A stretch of DNA of 7,352 nucleotides, taken from the NCBI GenBank assembly GCA_025351615.1, contig JANXVP010000493.1:1-7352 (forward strand), given 5' to 3'. Source of the stretch: Ramlibacter sp. Lineage in GTDB: Bacteria > Pseudomonadota > Gammaproteobacteria > Burkholderiales > Burkholderiaceae_C. The notes under the pieces were generated by a model. The model saw only the letters and a program-made list of their open reading frames with translations, did no database searches and had not been told where the DNA came from. A program made the position numbers and the translations under genes. This document shows, one piece after another, positions 1 to 5,838 of this stretch (position 1 is the stretch's first letter; each line of letters starts with the position of its first letter).

Positions 1-818
1 CCCATGGCGAGGTGCTGATGGTGGGCGCCCTCACCAGCTGGTCGATCATCGTGACGGTCCGCGAGTCCGTGCCCGGCATGCCGGGCTGGGTGCTGCTGAT
101 CATCGCGCTGGTGCTGTCCTGCTTCGTCGCCGCGGTGCTCAATTTCGTCATCGAGAAGGTGGCCTACCGGCCGCTGCGCAACAGCCCCAAGCTGGCGCCG
201 CTGATCACCGCCATCGGCATGTCCATCCTGCTGCAGACGCTGGCGATGATCATCTGGAAGCCGAACTACAAACCCTATCCGACGCTGTTGCCGCCGGTGC
301 CTTTCCAGATCGGCGGCGCGGTGATCACGGCGACGCAGATCATGATCCTGGGTCTGACGGCCGTGTCGCTCGCCGTGTTGATGTACCTGGTCAACTACAC
401 CCGCCTGGGCCGTGCGATGCGCGCGACGGCGGAAAACCCGCGGGTGGCGGCCCTGATGGGCGTGAAGCCCGACACGGTGATCTCGGCCACCTTCATCATC
501 GGCGCCGTGCTGGCAGCCATCGCCGGCGTCATGTACGCGTCCAACTACGGCACGGTGCAGCACACCATGGGCTTTCTGCCCGGCCTGAAGGCCTTCACCG
601 CCGCGGTTTTCGGCGGCATCGGCAACCTGGCCGGCGCGGTGGTCGGCGGCATCCTGCTCGGACTGATCGAGTCGATCGGCTCCGGCTACATCGGCGCGCT
701 CACCGGGGGGGTGCTGGGCAGCCACTACTCCGACATCTTCGCCTTCATCGTCCTGATCATCATGCTGACGCTGCGGCCCTCGGGCCTGCTGGGCGAGCGT
801 GTGGCGGACCGCGCATAG
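1..818 (+). CDS. livH: Branched-chain amino acid ABC transporter permease LivH (5' partial)
   Basis: Inner-membrane permease subunit of a high-affinity branched-chain amino acid type (HAAT) importer; with LivM it forms the transmembrane path for substrate delivered by a periplasmic binding protein. The reading frame is open from base 3 to the TAG at 816-818 and gives 271 visible residues. The first ones, HGEVLMVGA, match the family motif usually written INFAHGE, so about 35-40 N-terminal residues lie outside the window and the GTG at 12 is internal. Several hydrophobic membrane segments are visible. The cytoplasmic loop GRAMRATAENPRVAALMGV (about residues 136-154 of the visible part) is the EAA-like loop that contacts the ATPases. 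The C-terminus reads LRPSGLLGERVADRA, typical of LivH. The stop codon overlaps the livM ribosome binding site, which suggests coupled translation. Substrate range (Leu/Ile/Val, other amino acids, urea or aromatic acids) cannot be told from the permease alone. Confidence 0.95.
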   Translation, partial: HGEVLMVGALTSWSIIVTVRESVPGMPGWVLLIIALVLSCFVAAVLNFVIEKVAYRPLRNSPKLAPLITAIGMSILLQTLAMIIWKPNYKPYPTLLPPVPFQIGGAVITATQIMILGLTAVSLAVLMYLVNYTRLGRAMRATAENPRVAALMGVKPDTVISATFIIGAVLAAIAGVMYASNYGTVQHTMGFLPGLKAFTAAVFGGIGNLAGAVVGGILLGLIESIGSGYIGALTGGVLGSHYSDIFAFIVLIIMLTLRPSGLLGERVADRA

Positions 819-822
819 GAGG
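816..822 (+). promoter_or_regulatory. livM ribosome binding site overlapping the livH stop
   Basis: TAGGAGG: the TAG is the livH stop and AGGAGG (817-822) is a near-perfect Shine-Dalgarno sequence six bases before the ATG at 829. This fixes the livM start at 829, not at the in-frame GTG at 799, and suggests translational coupling. Confidence 0.8.
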
Positions 823-828
823 CCGGGC

Positions 829-1977
829 ATGATGAATTTCATCAACCGGCAGAACCGGCACCTGGTGATCGCTGTCGCGGCAGCGCTGCTGATCGTCCTG
901 CCGCTGCTGCTGCAGGTGGGCGGCAACGCCTGGGTCCGCATCGCCGACACGGCGCTGCTGTATGTGCTGCTGGCCCTGGGGCTGAACATCGTTGTCGGCT
1001 ATGCCGGCCTGCTCGACCTGGGCTACGTCGCGTTCTACGCGCTGGGCGCCTACATGTTCGGCCTGCTGGCTTCGCCGCACCTGACCGAGAATTTCGCAGC
1101 GGTGGCGGCCCTGTTCCCGACCGGCCTGCACATGCCGCTGTGGGTGGTGATCCCGGCCGGCGCCGCGCTGGCCGGTGTCTTCGGCATCCTGCTCGGTGCG
1201 CCGACGCTCAAGCTGCGCGGCGACTACCTGGCCATCGTGACGCTGGGTTTCGGTGAAATCATCCGCGTGTTCCTGAACAACCTGGACCATCCGGTCAACA
1301 TCACCAACGGCCCCAAGGGCCTGAACCAGATCGACTCGATCCATTTCTTCGGCCTCGACCTGGGCAAGCCGGCCAGCTTGTTCGGGCTGGAGATCGCTTC
1401 GGTCTCGCTGTACTACTACCTGTTCCTGTCGCTGGTGGTGGTCAGCGTGATCGTCTGCCACCGGCTGGAGTTCTCGCGCATCGGCCGGGCCTGGATGGCC
1501 ATCCGCGAAGACGAGATCGCGGCCAAGGCGATGGGCATCAACACCCGCAACCTGAAGCTGCTGGCGTTCGGCATGGGCGCCACCTTCGGCGGCGTGGCGG
1601 GTTCCATGTTCGGCGCCTTCCAGGGCTTCGTCTCGCCCGAATCGTTCAGCCTGATGGAGTCGGTGATGATCGTCGCGATGGTGGTGCTGGGCGGCATCGG
1701 CCACCTGCCGGGCGTGATCCTCGGCGCCGTGCTGTTGTCCGCCCTGCCGGAGGTGCTGCGCTATGTCGCCGGGCCGCTGCAGGCGATGACGGGTGGCCGG
1801 CTCGACGCCGCCATCCTGCGCCAGCTGCTGATCGCGGTGGCCATGATCTCGGTGATGCTGCTGCGCCCGCGCGGGCTGTGGCCGGCGCCCACGCACGGCA
1901 AGTCGCTGCAGAAACCAGGTGTTGCGGCAACGACGGCGGAAGTGGTCGCAGCCGATCATCCGCCAGCGCTCAACTGA
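829..1977 (+). CDS. livM: Branched-chain amino acid ABC transporter permease LivM
   Basis: Second inner-membrane permease of the HAAT-type importer, pairing with LivH; 382 residues, within the usual range though shorter than E. coli LivM. I chose the ATG at 829 because AGGAGG sits six bases upstream; an in-frame ATG follows at once (832). An upstream GTG at 799 would overlap livH and lacks such a site. A hydrophobic segment starts near residue 12. The family motif GYAGLLDLGYVAFYALGAY follows the second segment. The EAA-like ATPase-contact loop GRAWMAIREDEIAAKAMGI is at residues 219-237, and the last membrane segment ends in LLRPRGLW. A soluble tail of about 30 residues rich in Ala, Thr and Val follows. 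livH lies 10 bases upstream and livG 13 bases downstream. The tail is a variable region in this family and its role is unknown. Confidence 0.96.
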   Translation: MMNFINRQNRHLVIAVAAALLIVLPLLLQVGGNAWVRIADTALLYVLLALGLNIVVGYAGLLDLGYVAFYALGAYMFGLLASPHLTENFAAVAALFPTGLHMPLWVVIPAGAALAGVFGILLGAPTLKLRGDYLAIVTLGFGEIIRVFLNNLDHPVNITNGPKGLNQIDSIHFFGLDLGKPASLFGLEIASVSLYYYLFLSLVVVSVIVCHRLEFSRIGRAWMAIREDEIAAKAMGINTRNLKLLAFGMGATFGGVAGSMFGAFQGFVSPESFSLMESVMIVAMVVLGGIGHLPGVILGAVLLSALPEVLRYVAGPLQAMTGGRLDAAILRQLLIAVAMISVMLLRPRGLWPAPTHGKSLQKPGVAATTAEVVAADHPPALN

Positions 1978-1990
1978 ACCCGGAACGACC

Positions 1991-2761
1991 ATGGCAGAAC
2001 CAGTTCTTCGTGTCGCCGGCATCTCGAAACGCTTCGGTGGCCTGCAAGCCCTGGCCGACGTGGGCATCACCATCGAGCGCGGCCAGGTCTACGGCCTGAT
2101 CGGCCCCAACGGCGCCGGCAAGACCACCTTCTTCAACGTCATCACCGGCCTCTACACAGCGGACAGCGGCGTCTTCGAGCTGGCGGGCAAGCCGTACCAA
2201 CCGACCGCTGTGCATGAAGTCGCCAAGGCCGGAATCGCCCGCACCTTCCAGAACATCCGCCTGTTCGCGGACATGACGGCACTGGAGAACGTGATGGTCG
2301 GGCGCCACATCCGCACCAGGTCCGGATTGCTTGGGGCCATCTTCCGCACCCCCGGATTCAAGTCGGAGGAGCTGGCGATTGCCAAGCGCGCGCAGGAGCT
2401 GCTCGATTACGTCGGCATCGGCAAGTTCGCCGACTACAAGGCGCGGACCCTGTCGTACGGAGACCAGCGCCGGCTCGAGATCGCGCGGGCCCTGGCCACC
2501 GATCCGCAGCTGATCGCGCTCGACGAACCCGCGGCCGGCATGAATGCGACCGAGAAGATCCTGCTGCGTCAGCTGATCGACCAGATCCGCAAGGACAACC
2601 GGACCATCCTGCTGATCGAGCACGACGTCAAGCTGGTGATGGGGCTGTGCGACCGCGTGACGGTGCTGGACTACGGCAAGCAGATCGCCGAGGGCACGCC
2701 CGCCGACGTGCAGAAAAACGAGAAGGTGATTGAGGCCTACCTCGGCACCAGCGGTCACTAA
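1991..2761 (+). CDS. livG: Branched-chain amino acid ABC transporter ATP-binding protein LivG
   Basis: Cytoplasmic ATPase that, with LivF, powers the LivHM channel; 256 residues, the normal LivG length. Visible ABC motifs: Walker A GPNGAGKT at 38-45, Q-loop Gln87 (RTFQNIRLF), signature LSYGDQRR at 154-161, Walker B LIALDEP at 174-180 with catalytic Glu179, and switch His211 in LLIEHD. The signature has Asp at the position that is often Gln (SYGQQ); the ABC core Ser-Tyr-Gly is intact. The extra 105-125 region (RHIRTRSGLLGAIFRTPGF) is the LivG-specific insert. I chose the ATG at 1991 (MAEPVLRV), with a weak GGAA five bases upstream. An in-frame upstream extension to 1919 would overlap livM and adds residues that do not resemble the family. 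Weak spacing signals suggest translation depends partly on coupling to livM. Confidence 0.97.
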   Translation: MAEPVLRVAGISKRFGGLQALADVGITIERGQVYGLIGPNGAGKTTFFNVITGLYTADSGVFELAGKPYQPTAVHEVAKAGIARTFQNIRLFADMTALENVMVGRHIRTRSGLLGAIFRTPGFKSEELAIAKRAQELLDYVGIGKFADYKARTLSYGDQRRLEIARALATDPQLIALDEPAAGMNATEKILLRQLIDQIRKDNRTILLIEHDVKLVMGLCDRVTVLDYGKQIAEGTPADVQKNEKVIEAYLGTSGH

Positions 2762-2779
2762 GGCGGAGCGGATACAAAA

Positions 2780-3496
2780 ATGGCAGAGATTCTTCTTGAG
2801 GTGCGCGGGCTGAAGGTCGCCTATGGCGGCATCCAGGCCGTCAAGGGCGTGGATTTCGAGGTGCGCGAGGGCGAGCTGGTGTCGCTGATCGGGTCCAACG
2901 GCGCCGGCAAGACCACCACCATGAAGGCCATCACCGGCAGCCTGCCGTTCGTCGATGGCGACATCCGGTACTTGGGCCAGAGCATCCGCGGCAAGGGCGC
3001 CTGGGACCTGGTGAGGCAGGGCCTGGCGATGGTGCCGGAAGGGCGCGGCGTGTTCGCGCGGATGTCGATCACCGAGAACCTGCAGATGGGTGCCCACATC
3101 CGCAACGACAAGCCTGAAATCGCCAAGGACATGGAGAAGGTGTTCACGACCTTTCCCCGCCTGAGGGAGCGTAAGGACCAGCTCGCCGGGACACTGTCCG
3201 GGGGCGAGCAGCAGATGCTCGCGATGGGCCGCGCCCTGATGAGCCGTCCCAAGGTGTTGCTGATGGACGAGCCGTCGATGGGGCTGTCGCCGTTGATGGT
3301 CGACAAGATTTTCGACGTGGTCAAGGAGGTGTACGAGCAGGGCGTGACCATCTTGCTGGTGGAGCAAAACGCCAGCCGCGCCTTGCAGATCGCCAACCGC
3401 GCCTACGTGATGGAGTCCGGCCTGATCACCATGAGCGGCGATGCGAAACAGCTGCTGACCGACCCAAAAGTCCGCGCCGCGTATCTGGGCGAGTAA
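2780..3496 (+). CDS. livF: Branched-chain amino acid ABC transporter ATP-binding protein LivF
   Basis: Second ATPase of the importer; 238 residues, the standard LivF length. Motifs in order: Walker A GSNGAGKT (38-45); the LivF-typical VPEGRGVF (85-92) where other ABC proteins carry the Q-loop Gln; signature LSGGEQQ (139-145); Walker B VLLMDEPSMGLSP (159-171) with Glu164; and LLVEQN (192-197), where Gln196 replaces the usual switch His. Both departures are normal for LivF, so they do not imply inactivity. The ATG at 2780 follows livG by 18 bases, with CGGAG (2764-2768) about 11 bases upstream. It is the last gene of the operon: the next gene is on the opposite strand, and the repeat cluster starting just after the stop may help end or stabilise the transcript. 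Confidence 0.97.
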   Translation: MAEILLEVRGLKVAYGGIQAVKGVDFEVREGELVSLIGSNGAGKTTTMKAITGSLPFVDGDIRYLGQSIRGKGAWDLVRQGLAMVPEGRGVFARMSITENLQMGAHIRNDKPEIAKDMEKVFTTFPRLRERKDQLAGTLSGGEQQMLAMGRALMSRPKVLLMDEPSMGLSPLMVDKIFDVVKEVYEQGVTILLVEQNASRALQIANRAYVMESGLITMSGDAKQLLTDPKVRAAYLGE

Positions 3497-3548
3497 CGAT
3501 TCGTCGTCGCGTAGGCGGGGAGATTCGTCATCCCCGCATACAACAGTC

Positions 3549-3575
3549 GTCATCCCCGCGAAGGCGGGGATCCAG
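3549..3575 (+). repeat. Complete repeat unit, left arm
   Basis: GTCAT, then the hairpin ATCCCCGC (3552-3559) / loop GAAG (3560-3563) / GCGGGGAT (3564-3571), then CCAG. The stem is 8 bp with no mismatch and the loop is 4 bases. The core has the form ATCCCC-N8-GGGGAT. Confidence 0.85.
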
Positions 3576-3617
3576 AGCGCCGATGACTAACGCGCGCAGC
3601 GCGGAGGACTGAAAGCC

Positions 3618-3644
3618 CTGGATTCCCGCCTCCGCGGGAATGAC
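3618..3644 (-). repeat. Complete repeat unit, right arm (inverted)
   Basis: Inverted partner of the unit at 3549-3575. The hairpin is ATTCCCGC (3622-3629) / loop CTCC (3630-3633) / GCGGGAAT (3634-3641), a perfect 8-bp stem. Its core fits the pattern ATTCCC-N8-GGGAAT known as dRS3 in Neisseria. It ends five bases before the stop codon of the convergent outer membrane protein gene. Confidence 0.85.
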
Positions 3645-3649
3645 CAGTC

Positions 3650-4255
3650 CTAGTACTTGTACTGCAGCCCGAGGCTGGTCGAGCGGACGGGGTCGCGGGC
3701 GCCGCCGGCGAAGCGGAAGTCATGGCTTTCCAGGGCGAGGGTGGCGGACAGCTGCGCCGTGAAGTCGTAGCTCACCCCGGCGCCGTACGACAGGCCGAAG
3801 CCTCGTTCCGACCCCGTGGCCGCCGTGCTGCCAGCGCCGGCCGTTGTTTCGGTCCGGCCATAGGTGGTCCCCACCTTGCCGAATACCCCCAGCGCGTCCC
3901 AAACCGGCGTTTTGCCGACCAGGCTCAAATCCAGCCCGCGCGCGCGGGTGGTTCCGCCGCCGCGGCTGATCCGGCCCATGTCCAGGTAGCCAAGCTCGAC
4001 GCCCCAGAAGTTGCCCAGCATGCTGCCGGCGGAAATCTCGACCGCGTTGCCGTTGCTGTCGCAGCTGAACGAGGTCGCGCCGCAAGAGGAGGTGTAGTGG
4101 GAGCGGCCCAGGCTCAGGCCGATGTAGCCGCGACCTTTGCCTGGCATCAACGAGCGTGCCGACGAGCCAGTCTCAGCCGAGGACGTCGCCTGCGCGAAAG
4201 CGCCGGTAGCGATGGAGGCAGCGCAGACGAAGGCTATAAGAACTCGCGCATTCAT
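3650..4255 (-). CDS. Small outer membrane beta-barrel protein (OmpA/OmpX-like fold), function unknown
   Basis: Predicted exported protein of 201 residues. I chose the ATG at 4255 because AGGAGGG (4261-4267) lies five bases upstream and the product then begins with a clean signal peptide: residues 1-21, hydrophobic core LIAFVCAASIATG, cleavage after AFA before Gln22. The mature part shows alternating polar/hydrophobic strands with glycines (GYIGLSLGRSHY, FWGVELGYLDMG, RGLDLSLVGKTPV, GVFGKVGTTYGRTE, GFGLSYGAGVSYDF, LSATLALESHDF), and it ends in the aromatic strand TSLGLQYKY. This suits an eight-stranded outer membrane barrel of the opacity/OMP_b-brl type. Cys58 and Cys65 lie in one extracellular-type loop and could form a disulphide. 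No specific substrate or partner can be inferred. It lies downstream of the Bug-family gene on the same strand, but the 136-base gap suggests separate transcription. Confidence 0.75.
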   Translation of the reverse strand: MNARVLIAFVCAASIATGAFAQATSSAETGSSARSLMPGKGRGYIGLSLGRSHYTSSCGATSFSCDSNGNAVEISAGSMLGNFWGVELGYLDMGRISRGGGTTRARGLDLSLVGKTPVWDALGVFGKVGTTYGRTETTAGAGSTAATGSERGFGLSYGAGVSYDFTAQLSATLALESHDFRFAGGARDPVRSTSLGLQYKY

Positions 4256-4260
4256 GGCAT

Positions 4261-4267
4261 CCCTCCT
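4261..4267 (-). promoter_or_regulatory. Ribosome binding site of the outer membrane protein gene
   Basis: On the minus strand this reads AGGAGGG, five bases before the ATG at 4255. It decides the start against the longer in-frame extension to 4333, which would place 26 charged residues before the signal peptide. Confidence 0.75.
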
Positions 4268-4357
4268 GCTTGTTGTGATTCGGTAAACCAACTTACGTCC
4301 AGAAGCAAAAAGTTTGCGTAGGACATTTCCCACGACCGTCGTAGGAGCCTCAGCAGC

Positions 4358-4374
4358 GCTATTCTTTTAATAGC
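4358..4374. other. AT-rich inverted repeat between the Bug gene and the outer membrane protein gene
   Basis: GCTATT (4358-4363), loop CTTTT (4364-4368), AATAGC (4369-4374): a perfect 6-bp dyad in an unusually AT-rich patch of an otherwise GC-rich window. It begins 17 bases after the Bug gene stop (read on the minus strand). It could be a weak transcript end for that gene or an operator/UP-type element for the next one. It lacks a T-run after the stem on the minus strand, so terminator function is doubtful. Confidence 0.3.
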
Positions 4375-4391
4375 AACAGACCCAGATCCGG

Positions 4392-5360
4392 TCAATCCAC
4401 CTTCGCTCCCGAGGCCTTCACCACATTCTCGTACTTCGCCAGCTCGGCTTTCATGAAATTTGCGAATTCTTCGGGACTGGTCGGGGCCGGTTCCGCCAGC
4501 AAGCCTGCGAAGCGGGTTTTGGTCTCCGGCGACTGCAGCGCCGCCACAAAGGCCTGGTTCAGCTTGACGACCACGTCCCTGGGCGTCCTGGCGGGCGCCA
4601 CCAGGCCCCACCAGGTGTCGATGGCAAAGCCCTTGAGCGTCTCGGCGACTGCCGGCACGTCCGGCAGGCTGGGCGACCGGCGCAGGGTGGTCACCGCCAG
4701 CGCCTTGAGCTTGCCGCTGCGGATGTTGGGCGCGGCCGTCGCGAGGTTGTCGAAGTTGAAGTCGACCTGGCCCGACAGCAGGGCAAGCTGCGCCGGGTTG
4801 CCGCCGTTGTAGGGGATGTGCACGGCGAAGATGCCGGCATCGCGCTTGAACATCTCGCCCGCCAGGTGGCCGGCGCTGCCATTGCCGCCGCTGCCGTAAT
4901 TCAGCTTGCCGGGATGGGCTTTGCCGTAGGCGATCAGGTCGGCCAGTGAGTTGATCCTGAGACGGGCCGCGGAATCGGCGTTCATCACCAGCACATTGGG
5001 AACGCGGACCATCTGCGTGATGGGCGTGAAGTCTTTCACTGCGTCGTAGGGCATCTTGCTGAAGAGCCAGGGGTTGATGGCGTGGGTCGCCACCGCAGCG
5101 ATGCCGATCGTCAACCCGTCGGGCGCTGCCTTGGCCACCACGTCGGCGCCGATGTTGCCGCCGCCGCCGGGGCGGTTGTCGATGATGACGGGCCCCAGCG
5201 AGTCCTTGACCCGTTCGGCGAGCAAGCGCGCCGTGACGTCGATTGGGCCGCCGGCTGCGTAGGGGACGACCAGCCGGATCGGGCGGTTCTGAGCCAGTGA
5301 GACAGTGGACGACAAAGCCGCGGCAACGGCCAGGGCAGTCAGGAAGGTTCTACGGTTCAT
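4392..5360 (-). CDS. Bug-family (TctC-like) tripartite tricarboxylate transporter substrate-binding protein
   Basis: Periplasmic solute receptor of 322 residues, the usual Bug length (about 320-330). These proteins bind carboxylates or other small acids and normally feed a TctA/TctB membrane pair, or act in sensing. The N-terminus MNRRTFLTALAVAAAL... is a signal peptide cleaved after SLA (residue 23). It carries an RR-T-F-L segment like a twin-arginine (Tat) signal. Family motifs: VVPYAAGGPIDVTAR (31-45, with Asp41) and DNRPGGGGNIGAD (61-73), which shape the ligand pocket, then GKLNYGSGGNGSAGHLAGEMF and the IPYNGG and GQVDFNFDN motifs. I chose the ATG at 5360; a TTG eight codons earlier (5384) would only lengthen the n-region. 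A GGGA lies 13-16 bases upstream, a poor Shine-Dalgarno. No tctA or tctB is in the window, so it is an orphan, as most Bug genes are in Burkholderiales. The ligand is unknown. Confidence 0.93.
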   Translation of the reverse strand: MNRRTFLTALAVAAALSSTVSLAQNRPIRLVVPYAAGGPIDVTARLLAERVKDSLGPVIIDNRPGGGGNIGADVVAKAAPDGLTIGIAAVATHAINPWLFSKMPYDAVKDFTPITQMVRVPNVLVMNADSAARLRINSLADLIAYGKAHPGKLNYGSGGNGSAGHLAGEMFKRDAGIFAVHIPYNGGNPAQLALLSGQVDFNFDNLATAAPNIRSGKLKALAVTTLRRSPSLPDVPAVAETLKGFAIDTWWGLVAPARTPRDVVVKLNQAFVAALQSPETKTRFAGLLAEPAPTSPEEFANFMKAELAKYENVVKASGAKVD

Positions 5361-5511
5361 GCGGGCATTTTCCCAGTGGCGCAAATGGCTACCGAGATGA
5401 CATTCCCTTACGCACCGTGTAGTCCCTGTCTGTCAGTTCAGCGCCGGGGCTGCCGCGTTGAAGGTAGGTGGACGAGAGTCCATTGCTTTCCAACCACCCA
5501 CGGAGTCCAAC
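5361..5511. promoter_or_regulatory. Divergent intergenic region between the Bug gene and the His-rich gene
   Basis: These 151 bases must hold the promoters of both divergent genes. I found no convincing -35/-10 pair on either strand. The part next to the + gene contains the dyad TGGAC-GAGA-GTCCA (5469-5482). A second GTCCA (5505-5509) lies beside the ribosome binding site CGGAG (5501-5505). Confidence 0.4.
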
Positions 5512-5826
5512 ATGAAATTCCAGACCCTCGTCATCGCAGCCGCCCTGAGCCTGGCTGGCGCCGCCTTCGCAGCCCCCAGGAACGTCCAAACGGTTCCGGT
5601 GAACACCCAGGCGATCCACTCGACGATGCACCATGCCACCAGGCATGCCGTGCGCCACCACCACCACGCCATCCACCGCACAGCCATGAAGCACCACACC
5701 GGCATGCGCATGGCGCACCGTGGCCACGACCGCGACTACGGCACCTCGGTCCAGACCGACGGGACCAACACCAGCCGCGAAGGCCGCATGGACCAGGCGC
5801 TGCAGAAGTTCCGCACCCACGGCTGA
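5512..5826 (+). CDS. Small secreted His/Met-rich protein, function unknown
   Basis: 104 residues; I do not recognise a named family. Residues 1-20 (MKFQTLVIAAALSLAGAAFA) are a standard Sec signal peptide, with cleavage before Ala21. Of the mature residues, 36-72 carry 13 histidines, including HHHH at 49-52 and the pairs HH at 40-41 and 61-62, together with four methionines (39, 59, 65, 67) and several Arg/Lys. There are no cysteines. The tail (73-104) is hydrophilic and ends TSREGRMDQALQKFRTHG. Such composition suits a periplasmic metal-binding protein (Cu, Ni or Zn), but that is inference from composition only. I chose the ATG at 5512 because CGGAG (5501-5505) is six bases upstream and the signal peptide then starts the protein; an upstream GTG/TTG-type start at 5458 would bury it. 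No metal transporter or regulator is adjacent. Confidence 0.75.
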   Translation: MKFQTLVIAAALSLAGAAFAAPRNVQTVPVNTQAIHSTMHHATRHAVRHHHHAIHRTAMKHHTGMRMAHRGHDRDYGTSVQTDGTNTSREGRMDQALQKFRTHG

Positions 5827-5838
5827 TCGCCGCGCCTC

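Larger units (their letters stand above)
3498..3651. repeat. Cluster of REP-like / dRS3-like hairpin repeats between convergent genes
   Basis: The gap between the livF stop and the outer membrane protein stop is almost filled by related repeat units. Two complete 27-base units in opposite orientation (3549-3575 and 3618-3644) agree at 24 of 27 bases when one is reverse-complemented. Two degraded pieces lie to their left: 3503-3525, which keeps AGGCGGGGA, and 3525-3537, which keeps TCGTCATCCCCGC. The layout resembles the paired REP elements (BIMEs) of enterobacteria. Known roles of such elements are mRNA 3'-end stabilisation, transcript attenuation and protein binding; none is proven here. There is no T-run after either hairpin, so they are not textbook intrinsic terminators. 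Confidence 0.85.

Noticed and set aside
12..14. GTG as the livH start
   Set aside because: The residues before it in the same frame (H-G-E) belong to the conserved LivH motif, so the gene begins outside the window.
760..2073. 437-codon open frame on the minus strand across livM
   Set aside because: Shadow of livM; low-complexity Gln/Arg/His translation, no family resemblance, and a frame explained by third-position GC bias.
1970..3553. 527-codon open frame on the minus strand across livG and livF
   Set aside because: It is antisense to two ATPases with complete motifs. The translation is rich in His, Gln, Ala and Arg, as expected from the complement of GC-rich codons, and has no recognisable domain or signal.
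3591..3603. CGCGC-GCA-GCGCG small hairpin in the middle of the repeat pair
   Set aside because: Five G-C pairs with a three-base loop in very GC-rich sequence; possibly part of the mobile repeat but not supportable as a separate feature.
3498..3651. CRISPR-like array
   Set aside because: The repeats are inverted and palindromic, only two are complete, and the spacing is irregular; no cas genes are present.
3652..3663. AGTAC-TT-GTACT inverted repeat
   Set aside because: It is the coding sequence of the C-terminal Tyr-Lys-Tyr; two TAC codons around AAG create it without any need for function.
4332..4342. ACGAC-C-GTCGT dyad upstream of the outer membrane protein gene as an operator
   Set aside because: An 11-base dyad with a one-base centre is too short to stand out in GC-rich DNA, and no regulator is near.
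5458..5486. TTGAAG ... CATTGC as a promoter for the His-rich gene
   Set aside because: The spacing is 17 bases, but CATTGC matches only two positions of the -10 consensus.
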